Assembly (NCBI GenBank): GCA_022577435.1
Contig: JAKOON010000089.1
Span: forward strand, 426,001 to 490,000
Direction: 5' to 3'
From: Embiotoca jacksoni
Lineage: Eukaryota > Chordata > Actinopteri > Embiotocidae
DNA: 64,000 bases
Shown piece by piece: positions 9,350-21,300 of the stretch (the stretch's first letter is position 1; each line of letters starts with the position of its first letter). The notes under the pieces were generated by a model. The model was not told the DNA's origin. It did not search any database and saw only the letters and a list, made by a program, of their open reading frames with translations. A program made the position numbers and the translations under genes.

Positions 9350-10735
9350 ACCAGAGATACTTAAACTTCCTCGGTTGGGGCAGGACCTCTGTCCCCACCT
9401 GGAGGGATCAATCCACCAGTTTCCAGCAGAGAACCATGGCCTCAGATATGGAGGTGCTGACTGTTCACACCGCTGCTTCACACTTGACTGCAAACTGCCC
9501 CAGTGCATGCTGGGAGTCTGAAGAGGCCAACAGGACCACATCATCTGCAAACAGCAGAGAGGCGATCTGGAGACCCCCAAACCTGACGTTCTCCTCCCCC
9601 CGGCTGCTCCTAGATATTCTGTCATGAAGGTCACGAACAGGATCGATGACATAGGACAGCCCTGGTGGAGGCCACGCCCACTGGAGGCCACGCCCACCGG
9701 AAACATGCAACAGCTTTCACTGCAGTTGTATAGAGACAGAATAGTCTGGAACCAGTGAACAAAAACCCTCGAAGAACCCGGTCGAAAACCTTCTCCAACT
9801 CCACAAAGCAATTCACTCACACTACTCCGCTCCTCCTCCTCCTTCTCCTCCTTCTCCTCTTCCTCCTCCGCTCCCTTCACTGGTTACCAGTAGCCACCCG
9901 CATCTGTTTCCAAACATTGGTACTTGCGTACTGCGCTGTGAACAGATCGGGTCCAGTCTACATCCAGGACATGGTCCAACTTTACATCCCACCCCGTTCA
10001 CTCCGCTCCTCCACCTTCTCCTCCTCCTCCTCCTCTACATCCAGGACATGGTCCAACCCTACATCCCAGCCCCTCCCTCCGCTCTGCTTCTACCAATCAG
10101 CTTGTTGCTCCTCACTGAGTTAAACTCTACAAAATCACGACTGTTTGCTGTCCTGGCTCCTAAATGGTAGAATGAGCTCCACCGACATCAGGACAGCAGA
10201 AACTCTGAACATCTTCCACCACAAACTAAAAACACACATCTTCCTCCTTTACCTTGAACAGTAGAACTTTAGTATCTTAAAATAGAACTTACTGATAGAA
10301 CTTTGTAGTTTGGCTTTCTGGAAGAAATTGTTTTTTCTTGATTCCTGTTGTTCTGGTTTTGTATCCTCATGGTTGAAATGAACTTATTGTAGGTTGCTTT
10401 GGATAAAAGAGTCAGATAAATGAAATGTAATGTAATGTAATATAATGTAAACTGATAGACAAACTCCCAGGACCCTCCAGTAACCTTGTGAGGGTAAAGA
10501 GTTGGTCCACTGTCCCACAACCAGGACGCAATCTGAGTTTCAACAATCGGTCGGAGCATCCTTTCTAGCAGTCTGGCATAAGCTTTCCCCGGGAGGCTGA
10601 GTAGTGGGATACCCCAATAGTTGGTGCACACTCTGCGGTCCCTCATGGGGAATTAGAACACCACGCTGGTCTGCCAGTCCACGACATCCATGCTACTCTG
10701 AAGAGACGCGTCAACCGAGGAGCTTCTTGACCACC
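9350..10735 (-). pseudogene. LINE reverse transcriptase fragment, split by an L2-type insert
   Basis: Minus-strand remnant of a non-LTR retrotransposon ORF2. The piece at 10450-10735 reads RRVCTNYWGIPLLSLPGKAY, LLERMLRPIVE and VTGGSWEF, the front of the RT domain. The piece at 9350-9810 continues with FVELEKVFDRV, GLQIASLLFADDVVLLASS (the FADD catalytic box) and FKYL. Frames are broken in several places. The two parts are separated by a plus-strand L2-type LINE end at 9811-10449. The family is the same as at 42838-44300 (plus strand). I recognise the RT but not the exact clade. Confidence 0.88.
9811..10449 (+). mobile_element. L2/CR1-type LINE 3' fragment, 5' truncated
   Basis: Starts after CCACAAAGCA of the host LINE and contains SLHWLPVATRICFQTLVLAY, the post-RT region typical of CR1/L2/Rex1 LINEs, with an internal near-repeat around 9955-10060 (ATCCAGGACATGGTCCAAC twice). 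The 3' end has the diagnostic tail GCTTTGGATAAAAGAGTC followed by repeated AATGT units. It is a 5'-truncated insertion in the opposite orientation to the LINE it splits. Confidence 0.85.
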
Positions 10736-10839
10736 TCAGAGACCTCCACCAAAGGTATGAGTTTCTCTCAAACCAGTTATGAAATCAGTGACACCATTTG
10801 GATAAAAGACATGGCGCACACATGCCATTCGTACATTTA

Positions 10840-11351
10840 GGGTCTGATTTACTAAGATCTCAAATAAAGGAACTAAATTGTGTGTTCCTTCTAAAAGTTT
10901 GCACATTTATTTTGCACCTGTTTTGTGGGTGATTTACTGAGTAACTGCTTCATTGAAATCAGGTGCAAATCTCTGTATTTAAATGAGGGTTTGTGAGTTA
11001 AAGTGATTCCAGCAATGGAAAACAGAGTGACCGCAAAAGGAAAAGGAAATCTGATCCCATTGAAATTAAGAAATATTAAAAAAAATATTTTAGGTTCAGT
11101 AAATATCGTTGCAGGTGATAAATTGTTCTATTTGCATGTTCCCTCTCAGTATTTTACTCCTTCAGGTAGAAACGTCCAATATTACATAAGATGGAGGAAA
11201 ACACACAGAATGGACAACGTGTGTTAAACTGCACATTTAGAAGATGAAATCCTCGCTGCACGTCGTCAGTAGATCTGATGGACATTGTTTTGTGGGTGAT
11301 GTGGAGTTTGAACCTGATTTTACACATGCAGACCTTCAGTAAATCAAACCC
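10840..11351. mobile_element. PIF/Harbinger-like MITE with TTA target duplication
   Basis: The left end reads GGGTCTGATTTACTAA and the right end, reverse complemented, GGGTTTGATTTACTGAA. TTA flanks both sides (10837-10839 and 11352-11354). A 3-bp TTA/TWA duplication with GGG-starting inverted repeats is the PIF/Harbinger signature. The 512-bp interior encodes no recognisable transposase, so it is non-autonomous. Confidence 0.82.
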
Positions 11352-11666
11352 TTAGTGTTTCATTTGTTCACTGTGGTCAGTAAACAACAAGGCTGGTTTC
11401 AAATCAGAGAAGTGTTAGCTGACCTTAAAACTGAAATACAAGAACTATTCTTTCCACCGGGAAACAATGTTAGAAAAATAGCATGTGAGAACTCATCCAC
11501 ACATTCCACCTGATCTGTTCAAAGCTCAGTGGAAGCTGAGAGCAGCATGCTGGATGAATCATCCTTCAGAGGGCTCAATCCACACTCAGATAAACATGAA
11601 ATCAAAACCAACCTTTTTCTCACAAGTATCGACGAGTGATGAAATCAAGATAGATCGGTAACCTTC

Positions 11667-11667
<1 letters not shown>

Positions 11668-11730
<63 letters not shown>
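11668..11730. repeat. (CA)n microsatellite
   Basis: About 31 uninterrupted CA units. Confidence 0.98.
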
Positions 11731-11734
<4 letters not shown>

Positions 11735-12265
11735 CAGCACTAGTCTGTGCTATTAATATTTGAACAGTGGTCGATCCGATCAGCCTTCATGTCAGCCAGC
11801 CGTGTTGCAGGTAACATGAGATTCTGTAGTGTAGAGTCCAATTACTTTCTGTTGTAACTCGGTCAGTGGTTCCACCTCAGACCATCAGTTCTTCTTCTTC
11901 TCTTATATTCAGGCTTGTTTTCAGATTACGTTCATTTTCTTCACCTGCTGACTGTTGTTTTATTGTCCTCAGGTAATCAGCTGGAAACAGTGCTGGCAGC
12001 TGTTTGATACACCAGATGCTGCTGTTCAATCTGAAGGTTTGTTTCTCACCTCACAGGTTCAAAATCAGTATTTGTTTCACTTCAATGAAACTTTCAGATT
12101 GATGTTTACTGTTTAACCTATTTTTCTTATTTGGATAAAGTGTAAACTGACATCATAATAAACATTTAGTTTTTTAGTGTAGAGTAGGGTTGTGCCATAT
12201 CATATTGTTCGCAATAAAACTGGAATCATTTTTTATACGATATAAAACATGTATATCGTGATATT
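11731..12265. other. No recognisable gene
   Basis: AT-rich DNA between the microsatellite and the SINE, without a supported open frame. The last 80 bp are especially AT-rich. Confidence 0.55.
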
Positions 12266-12552
12266 GGGCAGCACGGTGGTGCAGTGGTTAGCACTGTCAC
12301 CTCACAGCAAAAAGGTTCAGGGTTTGAATCCGGTCCTGGGCCTTTCTGTGCAGAGTTTGCATGTTCTCCCTGTGCTTGCGTGGGTTCTCTCCAGGTTCTC
12401 CGGCTTCCTCCCATCATCCAAAAACATGCACCTCAGGTCAGGTTACCTGGCGCCGCGCTAGTGGCAGCCTGCTGCAGCAGCTCCCCCCTGAGAGCCCCCC
12501 TGCTGTAGTGAAGACATTTCCCCTCAGGGATTAATAAAGTGTATAAAATCAA
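12266..12552 (+). mobile_element. tRNA-derived SINE (AFC-like), copy 2
   Basis: Nearly identical to the 8423 copy: GGGCAGCACGGTGGTGCAGT, a B-box-like GGGTTTGAATCC, then the same unusual body (CTGGCGCCGCGCTAGTGGC) and tail GATTAATAAAGTG. No clear flanking duplication was found. Confidence 0.85.
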
Positions 12553-14509
12553 AATCAATGATCCGTCCTGTGGACGTCATACTGTTACGCAGAGGAACCG
12601 TATGTGACGTTTGCAGGATATTCTGCAACAAGCATGTCTGAAAGATGCTGTAGTCTTCAGGCTTTCAGCTCAGTGTGAATTGAAGTGACGTTCTGTTTCT
12701 CATCTCTCCTCTCGATGTGTTGCACAGTAGAGGCTTAGGTGAACAAGCCGACTCGTTACAAAATAAAAGAGGAACTAAAGCCCAGAACTAAGTTATTAAT
12801 GGACAAACGTCGACCTTTAACTTCATCTGCCATACACCTCCTCTCACAGCAATGTTTTCTCTTTCTATTGTACATGCAGTACTGATGCTATAACATCTCT
12901 CTTTCTGCTCACTTCCTGCAGCAACATTTCCATCTTAGAACTACTTCAGCTGTCTTTCCCCTTAAATTCAGGTGTTAAAACATTTTGATTTTCAGTTGAC
13001 CAATTTTTGTTTCTCAACTTCTCTTTTCTCTGCAGGTTTCTGTGACTCGGTGTGCACTCAGCCCTGCAGTCTCATTTCCTTTCATGAGAGTCAGCAGGGT
13101 GTTTACCTGCTGATTAGGAACAACCAGCACATGCTTTCAAAGTAAGAGGACCATGGGATTCATGAACAAATTGGAGGTTTAAGAACATGTCATGAATCAC
13201 ACTTTTCTTTGGACTTTAAACTTTTAAAAAAGAGACATAGAAGGAGGATTGTGGCTGAATGTATGTAAGTGACAACTTCGATGCACTTGGTAAGATCACG
13301 GTAAGACCGCGGTAAGATCACGGTAAGACCGCGGTAAGATTATAGATGGTATAATTAGCTCCAGTTGACATACATTTTGTGATCTAATCTCAGAAAGGGT
13401 TATTTTAGCTACAGACAGAAGGTGAAATGTGATTGTCTGGTGGTGATTTCTATAAATCGTTGGTCTGACCGAGAGGTACTGGGATGTAACCTGAGTCACC
13501 GACATCTCTCTAACACAATCAGAGCACCATCCTCCATGGGAGTCCTCTGAGAATGAGATGGTGTAGAAATTATGAAGAATTGATTGAAACGTTACTGTTT
13601 CAACACTATCATTCAACAAGAAGGTCTGCATCAGCTAATTTTCCAAAAGCTGGAATTCCTGCTTTGTACAATATTTTCAAATTGACAATGACAGTGTGGT
13701 AAAGAAGAGATCGTGGCTGTTTGACAGGAGTCATGGTATGAGTGGAGGCACACAACTAAAGCAGTTTGTTCAGGCTCTGCTAAGATCATGGACATGGTTT
13801 ATAAAATTGCAAGAATTCATTGCAGGTCAGTAACAGGATGCGAACTGTGTTCTCCTGGATGAAAGTCAACCATTCTACAACGCTATTCACATCTCATCTT
13901 CCAAACCCTATTTTCCACTCTGCTATACTGAACAGGCAGATATGTAATGGCTGCACTTTTTACAGTAAACGGACATGCCCTATTTTTCTTTAGCTCCTTA
14001 AGATGCTCCTCTTATGGTGACCTCCTTCTGTTGAGCAGCATGGCTCCTGACAGGCCGTCCTCATCATCTCTGTTGAAAGTGAAAGGTGAAGGTAGACCTG
14101 TGAGTACAGACAGTCGTGATGTGGCTCATTTTTCTGTTCGCTCTTGCAAGCAGGATCAGACAGCACTTCGAGAGAGTCGAGCTCGTCTTTTGACAGACAC
14201 CGTTCAATGATGCCGTTCAATGTGGCATGTCTAAGATTTCACCTAATCGATAGGAACTCGGTAGAACAATTACATTCAAAAGCGTACATGCATCTTTTCT
14301 TTCCATCATCCTCTTCGTCTCTGGTGAAAATAATTTAACAGTTGGATACCCTGAAGGTTGTTCATGTTCCACTAGAGCTCTCTCCAGCTCAGCTTTGATA
14401 CAGGCAACATAAGAACACGCAACATAAGCTGCTGCTGCTACGGTTCCATTTATATAAAGTGTGTCATATCCATAATATGTTAATCGGACATGTTAGGGAG
14501 GACCTGTAA
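12553..14509. other. No recognisable gene; one short tandem repeat
   Basis: Moderately AT-rich DNA. The 111-residue and 87-residue open frames here show no motif, and codon pattern is not persuasive. The tandem block at 13289-13340 is listed separately. Confidence 0.5.
13289..13340. repeat. 11-bp tandem repeat of GGTAAGA motifs
   Basis: 4.7 units alternating GGTAAGATCAC and GGTAAGACCGC, so the true period is 22 bp. Each unit starts with GGTAAGA. Confidence 0.95.
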
Positions 14510-15715
14510 AGCCCGATTGTTCTTCAAAGAATTATTATTCTGTTCGGTCCTTGTTCTTACAAATGAACTGCATTTTTGGAGGTTTTATCATCTTCTAAAA
14601 CTCATGAAAGTGGAAACACATTTGTCTCCCGGCGAATAATTTTGTATTCTAGTGGAGTCGTGAGTGGGCGTGGCCAAATGGCTCGCTAGCGCCCCCTAAA
14701 GAGATGCCCCAGTGGCCACATTTACCTAAATTCATGAAACCCGGTGGAGACGTGTATCACACCTAGACGCACTAAAAAGTTAGATTGCACCGTTACGTCG
14801 ATGTGTGTGCCCGTAAAGAGGCGGCCATTTTGAGTGTCTCGTCATGAAACTAGGAGTTGCTTTAAATCTTACGTACATGGACCGACCTTCTCCAAACATC
14901 ACAGGTATGATAACAGCCCCGCCCTGAAGACCCCTGTGGGGGAATATTCGCTCACAGCGCCCCCTGTTGGCCACTGGAAATGACACTTTTCATACTTTCA
15001 CATTCTATGTCGAGCTGGTTGATCACATGAACCTAAAGTCGGGTCACAATAACCTAAACATGTAGTTGATGACATATTGAGACATTCGTTCGACTTTGTC
15101 AATGGGCGTCGCCGTGACGATGTGGCAAAGTTGGATGTATTGCCGTGACAGGAAGTTGATGTTTAAGGTCAACGGATGCTTGAAACCTCACGAAACGTAT
15201 CGCATACATCCGGCGTGGTGAGACCATATAACTGATGTGTGTTTTGTGAGTGGGCGTGGCCAAACGGCTCGCCAGTGCCCCCTAAACTGCAGCCCCGGCA
15301 CCTAGTTTCACCTACGTGCACCAAATTCGTTGGACAGGTGTATCACACCTAGATGTACAAAACAGTCTCTTGGCAACATTAATTTGTTTTCGTCGATTGG
15401 TGTGACCGTGTCGTGGCGGCCATTTTGAGCGTCTCGCCATGAAACTACAGGTGACTGTAACATTTATGTGCATATTCCGATTTTCCTCAAACATTAATCT
15501 TTGACAAAAGTCCTGCCCTGAAGACACCTGTATGGTAATATTCGCTTGTAGTCGTAGCGGCCCCTGCTGGAGACAGGAAACGAGAAGCAAATTCAAGTGA
15601 TATGTGCTCTCACACGGTGCACGTTGGGGATCCGGGGGTTCGGGGCTGCCGGCTCCCCGATGTGCAGCGCGAAGGACCGCATAGCCCCGCTTGTAGTTTT
15701 AATATTTCTATTCTA
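14510..15715. repeat. Unclassified dispersed repeat, dimeric copy with 3' hairpin
   Basis: Contains two diverged units about 594 bp apart, each with GAGTGGGCGTGGCCAAA, GTGTATCACACCTAGA, CGGCCATTTTGAG and a GCCCC-rich CTGTTGG/CTGCTGG block. It ends in an imperfect inverted repeat (15609-15630 against 15653-15677) and CTTGTAGTTTTAAT. The single-unit relative at 38930-39535 ends the same way. No protein frame is supported. Class unknown; a non-autonomous DNA element is one possibility. Confidence 0.75.
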
Positions 15716-16628
15716 TGTTCCCTGGGCTGTTTAAAGTTAACTACTGGAACAACTACAACCAGAATCCAAACCTGGGTGTGAAAGTCTGGAACCAATACTG
15801 ACTGGTTCCTCTCTTCCTGCTATCACAGTGGTACTCTCACCAGTCAGTGCTCTCACCACCCACAAATACAAGAAGTGAGGCCGTAGTTTTCTGTCTGTGG
15901 AGCTCCAGAACAGCTCCAATCTCACTCTGTGATATAGTTATGTAATATTTGTTATGGATTGACATTAAAAGCTGCATCCAAAAACGTCTCCCCAGGAGCT
16001 CACTCAGGGACGTGAAAGCCTGAAAAATCCACTTGTACGAAGTCCTGTCACAGACCTTCCTTGTTCTTCAATGAATACCTATCCATATAATATTACAGAA
16101 GCAAATACATTATTTCTACATTAAAATATTTTTACCTCTTTAAAAGTAGAATCCCCAACCATCACCATAACGGATTTATTGTGCTTCTCACCGTACTAAT
16201 TGTAGCTACTTCTGTGTTTCCACCATTGGAATCAACCTCTTTTTCTCCTTGGAAAGACTTTTCAAGTGAAATTCTTTGCAACATTTTTAATAATCCTTAA
16301 TAAAACCTGGACTTCTACATGAAAGTAGGTGTGTCCATACACTTGATTTTATGCATATTTTCTGTTTCAAAACTGTGGATTTGCCAAAACTTTTGTGACT
16401 GTGATAACTTAAACAATTATTTGCCTTTTTATTCCACATAAATGCAACATTAGATGTTCAAAACTTTGAGTTTCCACTCTCCAGTGTGCTCAATGTTTTC
16501 TTCATAATATGTTTTCCTTCTTTTGAGGTTTGACTGGCGATCTTTTAATCATGTCATCCCAGTCTGTCCTCTTCTTCTGCAGTAATGTAATGTTACCTAA
16601 TTGGATAATTACTTTTTTATTGCCCGAT
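15716..16628. other. No recognisable gene
   Basis: AT-rich DNA between two repeats. No motif recognised. Confidence 0.5.
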
Positions 16629-17982
16629 ATGATGTCAGCAACACGTCTCTATAAAGTTGTTCCAGGATCATGTTCACCACTGAGCTGCATCAACTCTTCT
16701 TTTAACAACACTCTGGAAACCTTTAGGAACTGAGGAGACCAGTTTCTGGAGTTTTGAAAGTGAAATGTGGTCCCATTCTGGCCTGATAGAGGATTTCAGC
16801 TGCTCAACAGTTCAGGGTCTCCTTTGTTGTATTGTTCATGTCCTGATGCTCCAGATGTTTTCAATGATTGACAGGTCTGGACTGCAGGAGGCCAGTTTAT
16901 CAGCGGACTCTTCTACTAGAGAACCATGCTGTTGGAATACGTGCAGAATGTGGTTGGACGTTATTCTGCTGAAATAAACAAGACCTTCCCTGAAAGAGAC
17001 GTTGTCTGGATGGCAGCATATGTTGCTCCAAAACCTGAATATATCATTCAGCATTAATGCTTCCTTCCAGATGTTCAAGCTACCCATGCCATGTGCACTA
17101 ATGCATCCCTGTACCATCACAGATGCTGGCTTTAGAACTGAGCTGATAACAAGCTGGATGGTCCCTCTCCTCTTTAACCTGGAGGATGCAGCGTCCATGA
17201 TTTCCAAACAGAATCTCAGATTGTGATCCATCAGACCTCAGGACAGTTTTCCACTTCACCTCAGTCCATCTTCAATGATCTCGGTCCAGAGAAGGCGGCG
17301 GTGTTTCTGGATCATGTTTCTATCTGGTTTCTTCTTTGGAGAGTTTTAACATCATTTGTGGACGCAGCGATGAACTGTGTTCACAGACGATGGTTTTCAC
17401 AAGTGTTCCTGAGCCCATGCAGTGATTTCCACTCCAGAATAGTGTGTTTTTAATGCAGTGCTGCCTGAGGGCCCGAAGATCACCACCATCCAATAATAGT
17501 TTCCAGCCTTGTCCCTTGTGTTCAGAGATTTCTCCAGATTCTCTGAATCTTTTAATGATATTATGAACCGTAGACGATGAAATCCACTAATTCTTTGTAG
17601 TTTTACGTTGAGGAACATTATTCTTAGATTGTTGCACTATTTTCCAACACAGTCTTTCACAGAGTGGTGAACCTCTCCCCATCTTCACTGCTGAGAGACT
17701 CTGCTTCTCTGAAATCATATTTTTATATCCAATAATGCTACTGATCTTTTGCCATGGTAACCTCATTAGTTGAGATGTTCCAACAGGTTTTTTTTTTTAG
17801 CGTTACACAAATTTCCAGTCTTTTGTCAACCCTGTCCCAACTTTTTTTAAATGTGTTGCTGACATAAAATTTAAAAATTAGCACATATTTTTCATAAAAC
17901 AATAACATTTCGCAATTTCAACATTTTATATATTGTTGTCTATTTTTAATTAAACATGGGTTTACATAATTTGCAAATCATA
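16629..17982 (-). mobile_element. Tc1-like element, second family, copy B
   Basis: Matches copy A from GATGTCAGCAACACGTCTCT to the right terminal region ending ATTTGCAAATCAT. The left inverted repeat is missing. It holds the longest transposase remnant of this family. It is nearly identical to copy C over 17008-17690, with only a handful of differences noticed by eye. Confidence 0.87.
16836..17231 (-). pseudogene. Tc1-like DDE transposase core remnant (copy B)
   Basis: A 131-residue open frame on the minus strand, part of a transposase whose DDE core cuts element ends. It contains KPASVMVQGCISAHGMGSLN (normally VMVWGC..., so one conserved tryptophan is changed) and SCSPDLSIIENIWSI, which carries the glutamate. 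The expected QQDNAPxH motif with the second aspartate is degraded to a region around FQQHGSL. N-terminal parts continue in other frames up to about 17680, and C-terminal parts lie at 16629-16835. It is inactive. Copy C shares the same changes, so both descend from one defective source. Confidence 0.85.
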
Positions 17983-19908
17983 TAGGGCCCCTTTAAGCCC
18001 TACATGACATACAATTAATTTGAGAGGAGAAGAGGAAGATAAAGAATGAAGGCATTACAACAATAGAATAATATTCAGGTGATTAATACAATGTAATAGT
18101 GATGGGTAATTCAACTGAAAGGACACTTATCTAAATCATATGTAGAAAATATTTTTATAGACACCTGCAGAAACAGAATATGACAACACATGTTGTTCAT
18201 GATAACATTTATTCAAATACATGAAATCACTGACTGAAGCAGAAGTAGGCAAGACAGGATTACTGGACTTTACAGGTAAGTGACACGTGAACTGTTGGGG
18301 TATTGCAGAGGTTGTTGTTCACAGGCTGCCTTCTTTGAATGCACATCCGTGCTGATTGCTGGTGTCTGTGTGTCATGGCTCCTCAGGAACAAAGGGATGA
18401 ATGTTAATTGAGGGAGAAGCACAATGAAATCTGACTCGGAACAAAATATGAGTTGAAATTACTTTGGGTGGATTTTTACTCTTGCTCTTTAATGTGTTGT
18501 TTACATCGTGTGCTTTTTCATTAAGAAAATAAGTGCAGTCGTGTCTTCAAGTGTGGAGCTGGTTGACTTGTTGTCAGATTTCTCTTTAATCGTAGAACAC
18601 TGTGGTTACAGTATTTGTATAAAAAACATAAATGACCTCGGTAAGCCGGCCCTGAAGCCAGGTGCATGTGCAGGTGTCTACATTTATTGGTTGAATTTCT
18701 TCTGCAGGTTTTACATGTTTGGTTTGTCTGAGTCATGTTCAGTTCCATGTGTAGTTACTGTGTGGATAGTGGTGGTGCAGCCTGACTCCACAGAGCATGT
18801 GTGTGGTGCTGTTTCCTTCCACCTTCTGCACACACAGGCAGTGCTTCAGAAGCACATGCAGCTTGTCTCATTGATGTTGTGGACTTCCTGATTTGTTCAG
18901 CTCAAATCTGTCGCTACACTCACATGGCATACTCTTCCTACTGCATTTAATATCGAACATACCTTCTGACTAAAGCGGTTGTTGTTGTCACTCCACACTC
19001 ACTGTTTTGTTGCCTGTTTGTGTAGAGTGAGCTGGATGACTTGATAATGCTCTACATAATCCTTTACATAGGAAACCAACCCAAAAGTTGACTTAATAAA
19101 AGTTGTATTGTCTGTAGATGATGTTGTTAAGCCCTTCTTGGCCAGACTACATCTAGTCATATTTCTGATGGTCAGACGGGTTATGATCACCCTCATATTG
19201 AGACATTAACACCAGATTTAAAATAATAAAATAAAAAGTATCTATGTTTTATAAGTTGTCTGCTTATTAACATTTATATTACCTCCTTTTTTTATCATGT
19301 GTCTGTTTAGTAGAATTGCAACTCTGCTATAACACAAGTTAAAGTTGCTCCATGTTTCTCCTCTTCTTGAACACATTCACTTCGAACCAACACCTCGACA
19401 ACTTCACTTTCTACATATTTCATTTGTGTTGTTGTGCGATGGCGTTGTGGTGTTTTCCCACACGTTCGTATCATAATTCATTCTGTTTGATTTGGCTTAT
19501 TATTTTCTCCATTACATGTTTTTTCTGCTGGTGATTTCGATGCTTCGTTTGGTAAACTAACTATGCTGATGTGCAGCGTTTGTGATTCTAATGCATCGAC
19601 TCACACTTTGCTTTTCATGACTTTATTTTAACATCAGACTAAATTACCACTTCATACTTTTCTCTGCCTCGGAGTCCTACCTTTAAAAAAAAAATCATGA
19701 ATTAATCATGTAGCTGTGGGGTTCAAAGAGTGCACAGGGTTATAATGAAATAATGAAGCAGTGTTCGAATGAAACATCCCCAGTTAAGTTGTGGACCCCA
19801 CCAGGCACGGAGATCAAATAGCTGTGTCGCCCTGGCCTTATTATTTGATCTCGGTTGCGTGCATGCTCACAGAGACACATGCACATACAAGATAGACACA
19901 CACACCCG
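17983..19908. other. No recognisable gene
   Basis: AT-rich DNA. The 127-residue frame at 18508-18891 is low-complexity in codon use and has no motif. Nothing can be assigned. Confidence 0.5.

Positions 19909-19963
<55 letters not shown>
19909..19963. repeat. (CA)n microsatellite
   Basis: About 27 CA units, preceded by shorter interrupted CA runs from 19897. Minus-strand frames across it give Val/Cys repeats by accident. Confidence 0.97.
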
Positions 19964-19967
<4 letters not shown>

Positions 19968-20984
19968 GCTGCATAGGAAGGGGGCTTTTTGACAATCAGC
20001 AGTCAATTATCATACAGCAGTGAAAAGGAGTAAGTGATTTCACCTCGTGATTTACAGCCGAAGGATAAGCGGGTGGGAGGCCCGGCTTTGATGCTGTGAA
20101 CCACAGCTGTGATTACAGGCTTTTAGTTCTACCTCTGCTTCCACTGAAAATACACAATATTTACTGCATGTGTGAGGTACATATGGCTGCCATCGTCTGG
20201 CCATGCAGCACAAGTCAGATGGTTCATTTATGTCTGGCATGTGTTTTAGTGGGCTGCAGTCACAGTGTGTGTCCGTCCATCCATCCGTCCATCCATCACA
20301 CACCAACAAGCGACAAGACTTTAACTTAATAAATCTTGTGTAATAAAAGTTTGCATGAATTGATTTTCAAATATTTGGCCACCAGTGATTATTGTCAAAA
20401 TGTAATCATCAAACTGTTGGTTGTCACAACAATAAAGAAACAACTAGAAAGAACAAGTGAAATAAATAATCTAAAGCATTTTAAATGGAGAATTCCCTTC
20501 ACTGTCACAGCACAGGAAAACTGAGCACACGACTACGCCAGTGACAGAGGTTGAAAGCTGAAGCAGGACGTGGGTCTGTAAACCAGGATAGATCTTTTGT
20601 GCAGGTAATAACTTTATTAAATGTACTGTTCATTTCTGTCTTCTTCTCCAAAGACGTTTTGTTGATCTGAAGATTTGCTTCCAAATGAATCATATTATGA
20701 TAAAAAGAAATGGTTTCTCCAAAAGTGCAAAAAAAGTCGTAAAAACCTGGAATTCTTCTTGACTTTGTGTGAAAACTGCTTTCAGTGGTAAAAATGCTGA
20801 GTTCATCTGTTTATATTATAGTGTTTGGTTATCTCATTTATTACATTTGTTCTTGTCCCTTCAACATTCTTGTTTTATTCAGTGGACATAATTGTAATAA
20901 GAATGCAGGACCTTGTGAACTCATGGTAATGTAGCACTAAATGAACAGTAACAATTGTGAGCACGTGGACTGCCTGATCTAAAT
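19964..20984. other. No recognisable gene
   Basis: Unique-looking DNA with a minor CCAT/CCGT run near 20273-20300. Confidence 0.5.
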
Positions 20985-21300
20985 AAGCTGCTGATTGACA
21001 TTGAAGGGTTTTGCCCACCGTGACATCATCTGTTGGTTTGTGAACTTCCGTTTTAAAACCTCCAGTCAAACATTTTAGCTGTCGCCACCTTGGTGTTTCT
21101 GCAGAGGAGGAGCGAGCGGTGGATCTGTCTCAATCTGATTGGGAACCCGAGGACCCTATGCTCCGCCCACCTGTAGTGGAAACCTGCCTGCAGCACAGGC
21201 CTGTCAATCAAACATTTCAGGCCTAATATTTAATTAATGATGGGATTATTTTCAGTTGGACTGCCAGAAAACGAATAAGGAGTTCCACTTTATATACAGT
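20985..21300. repeat. Dispersed repeat R2, copy 1
   Basis: Shares ordered blocks with 47690-48035: TTGGTTTGTGAAC, GGTGGATCTG, TCTGATTGG, CAGGCCTGTCAATCAAAC, GGGATTATTTTCAG and CCAGAAAAC. No coding frame. Class unknown. Confidence 0.75.

Noticed and set aside
8858..9880. 340-residue minus-strand open frame as one gene
   Set aside because: It runs across a Tc1 end, an LTR and a LINE fragment, so it is a chance fusion of three repeats.
19740..20006. Cys/Val-repeat secreted peptide
   Set aside because: Product of a (CA)n tract.
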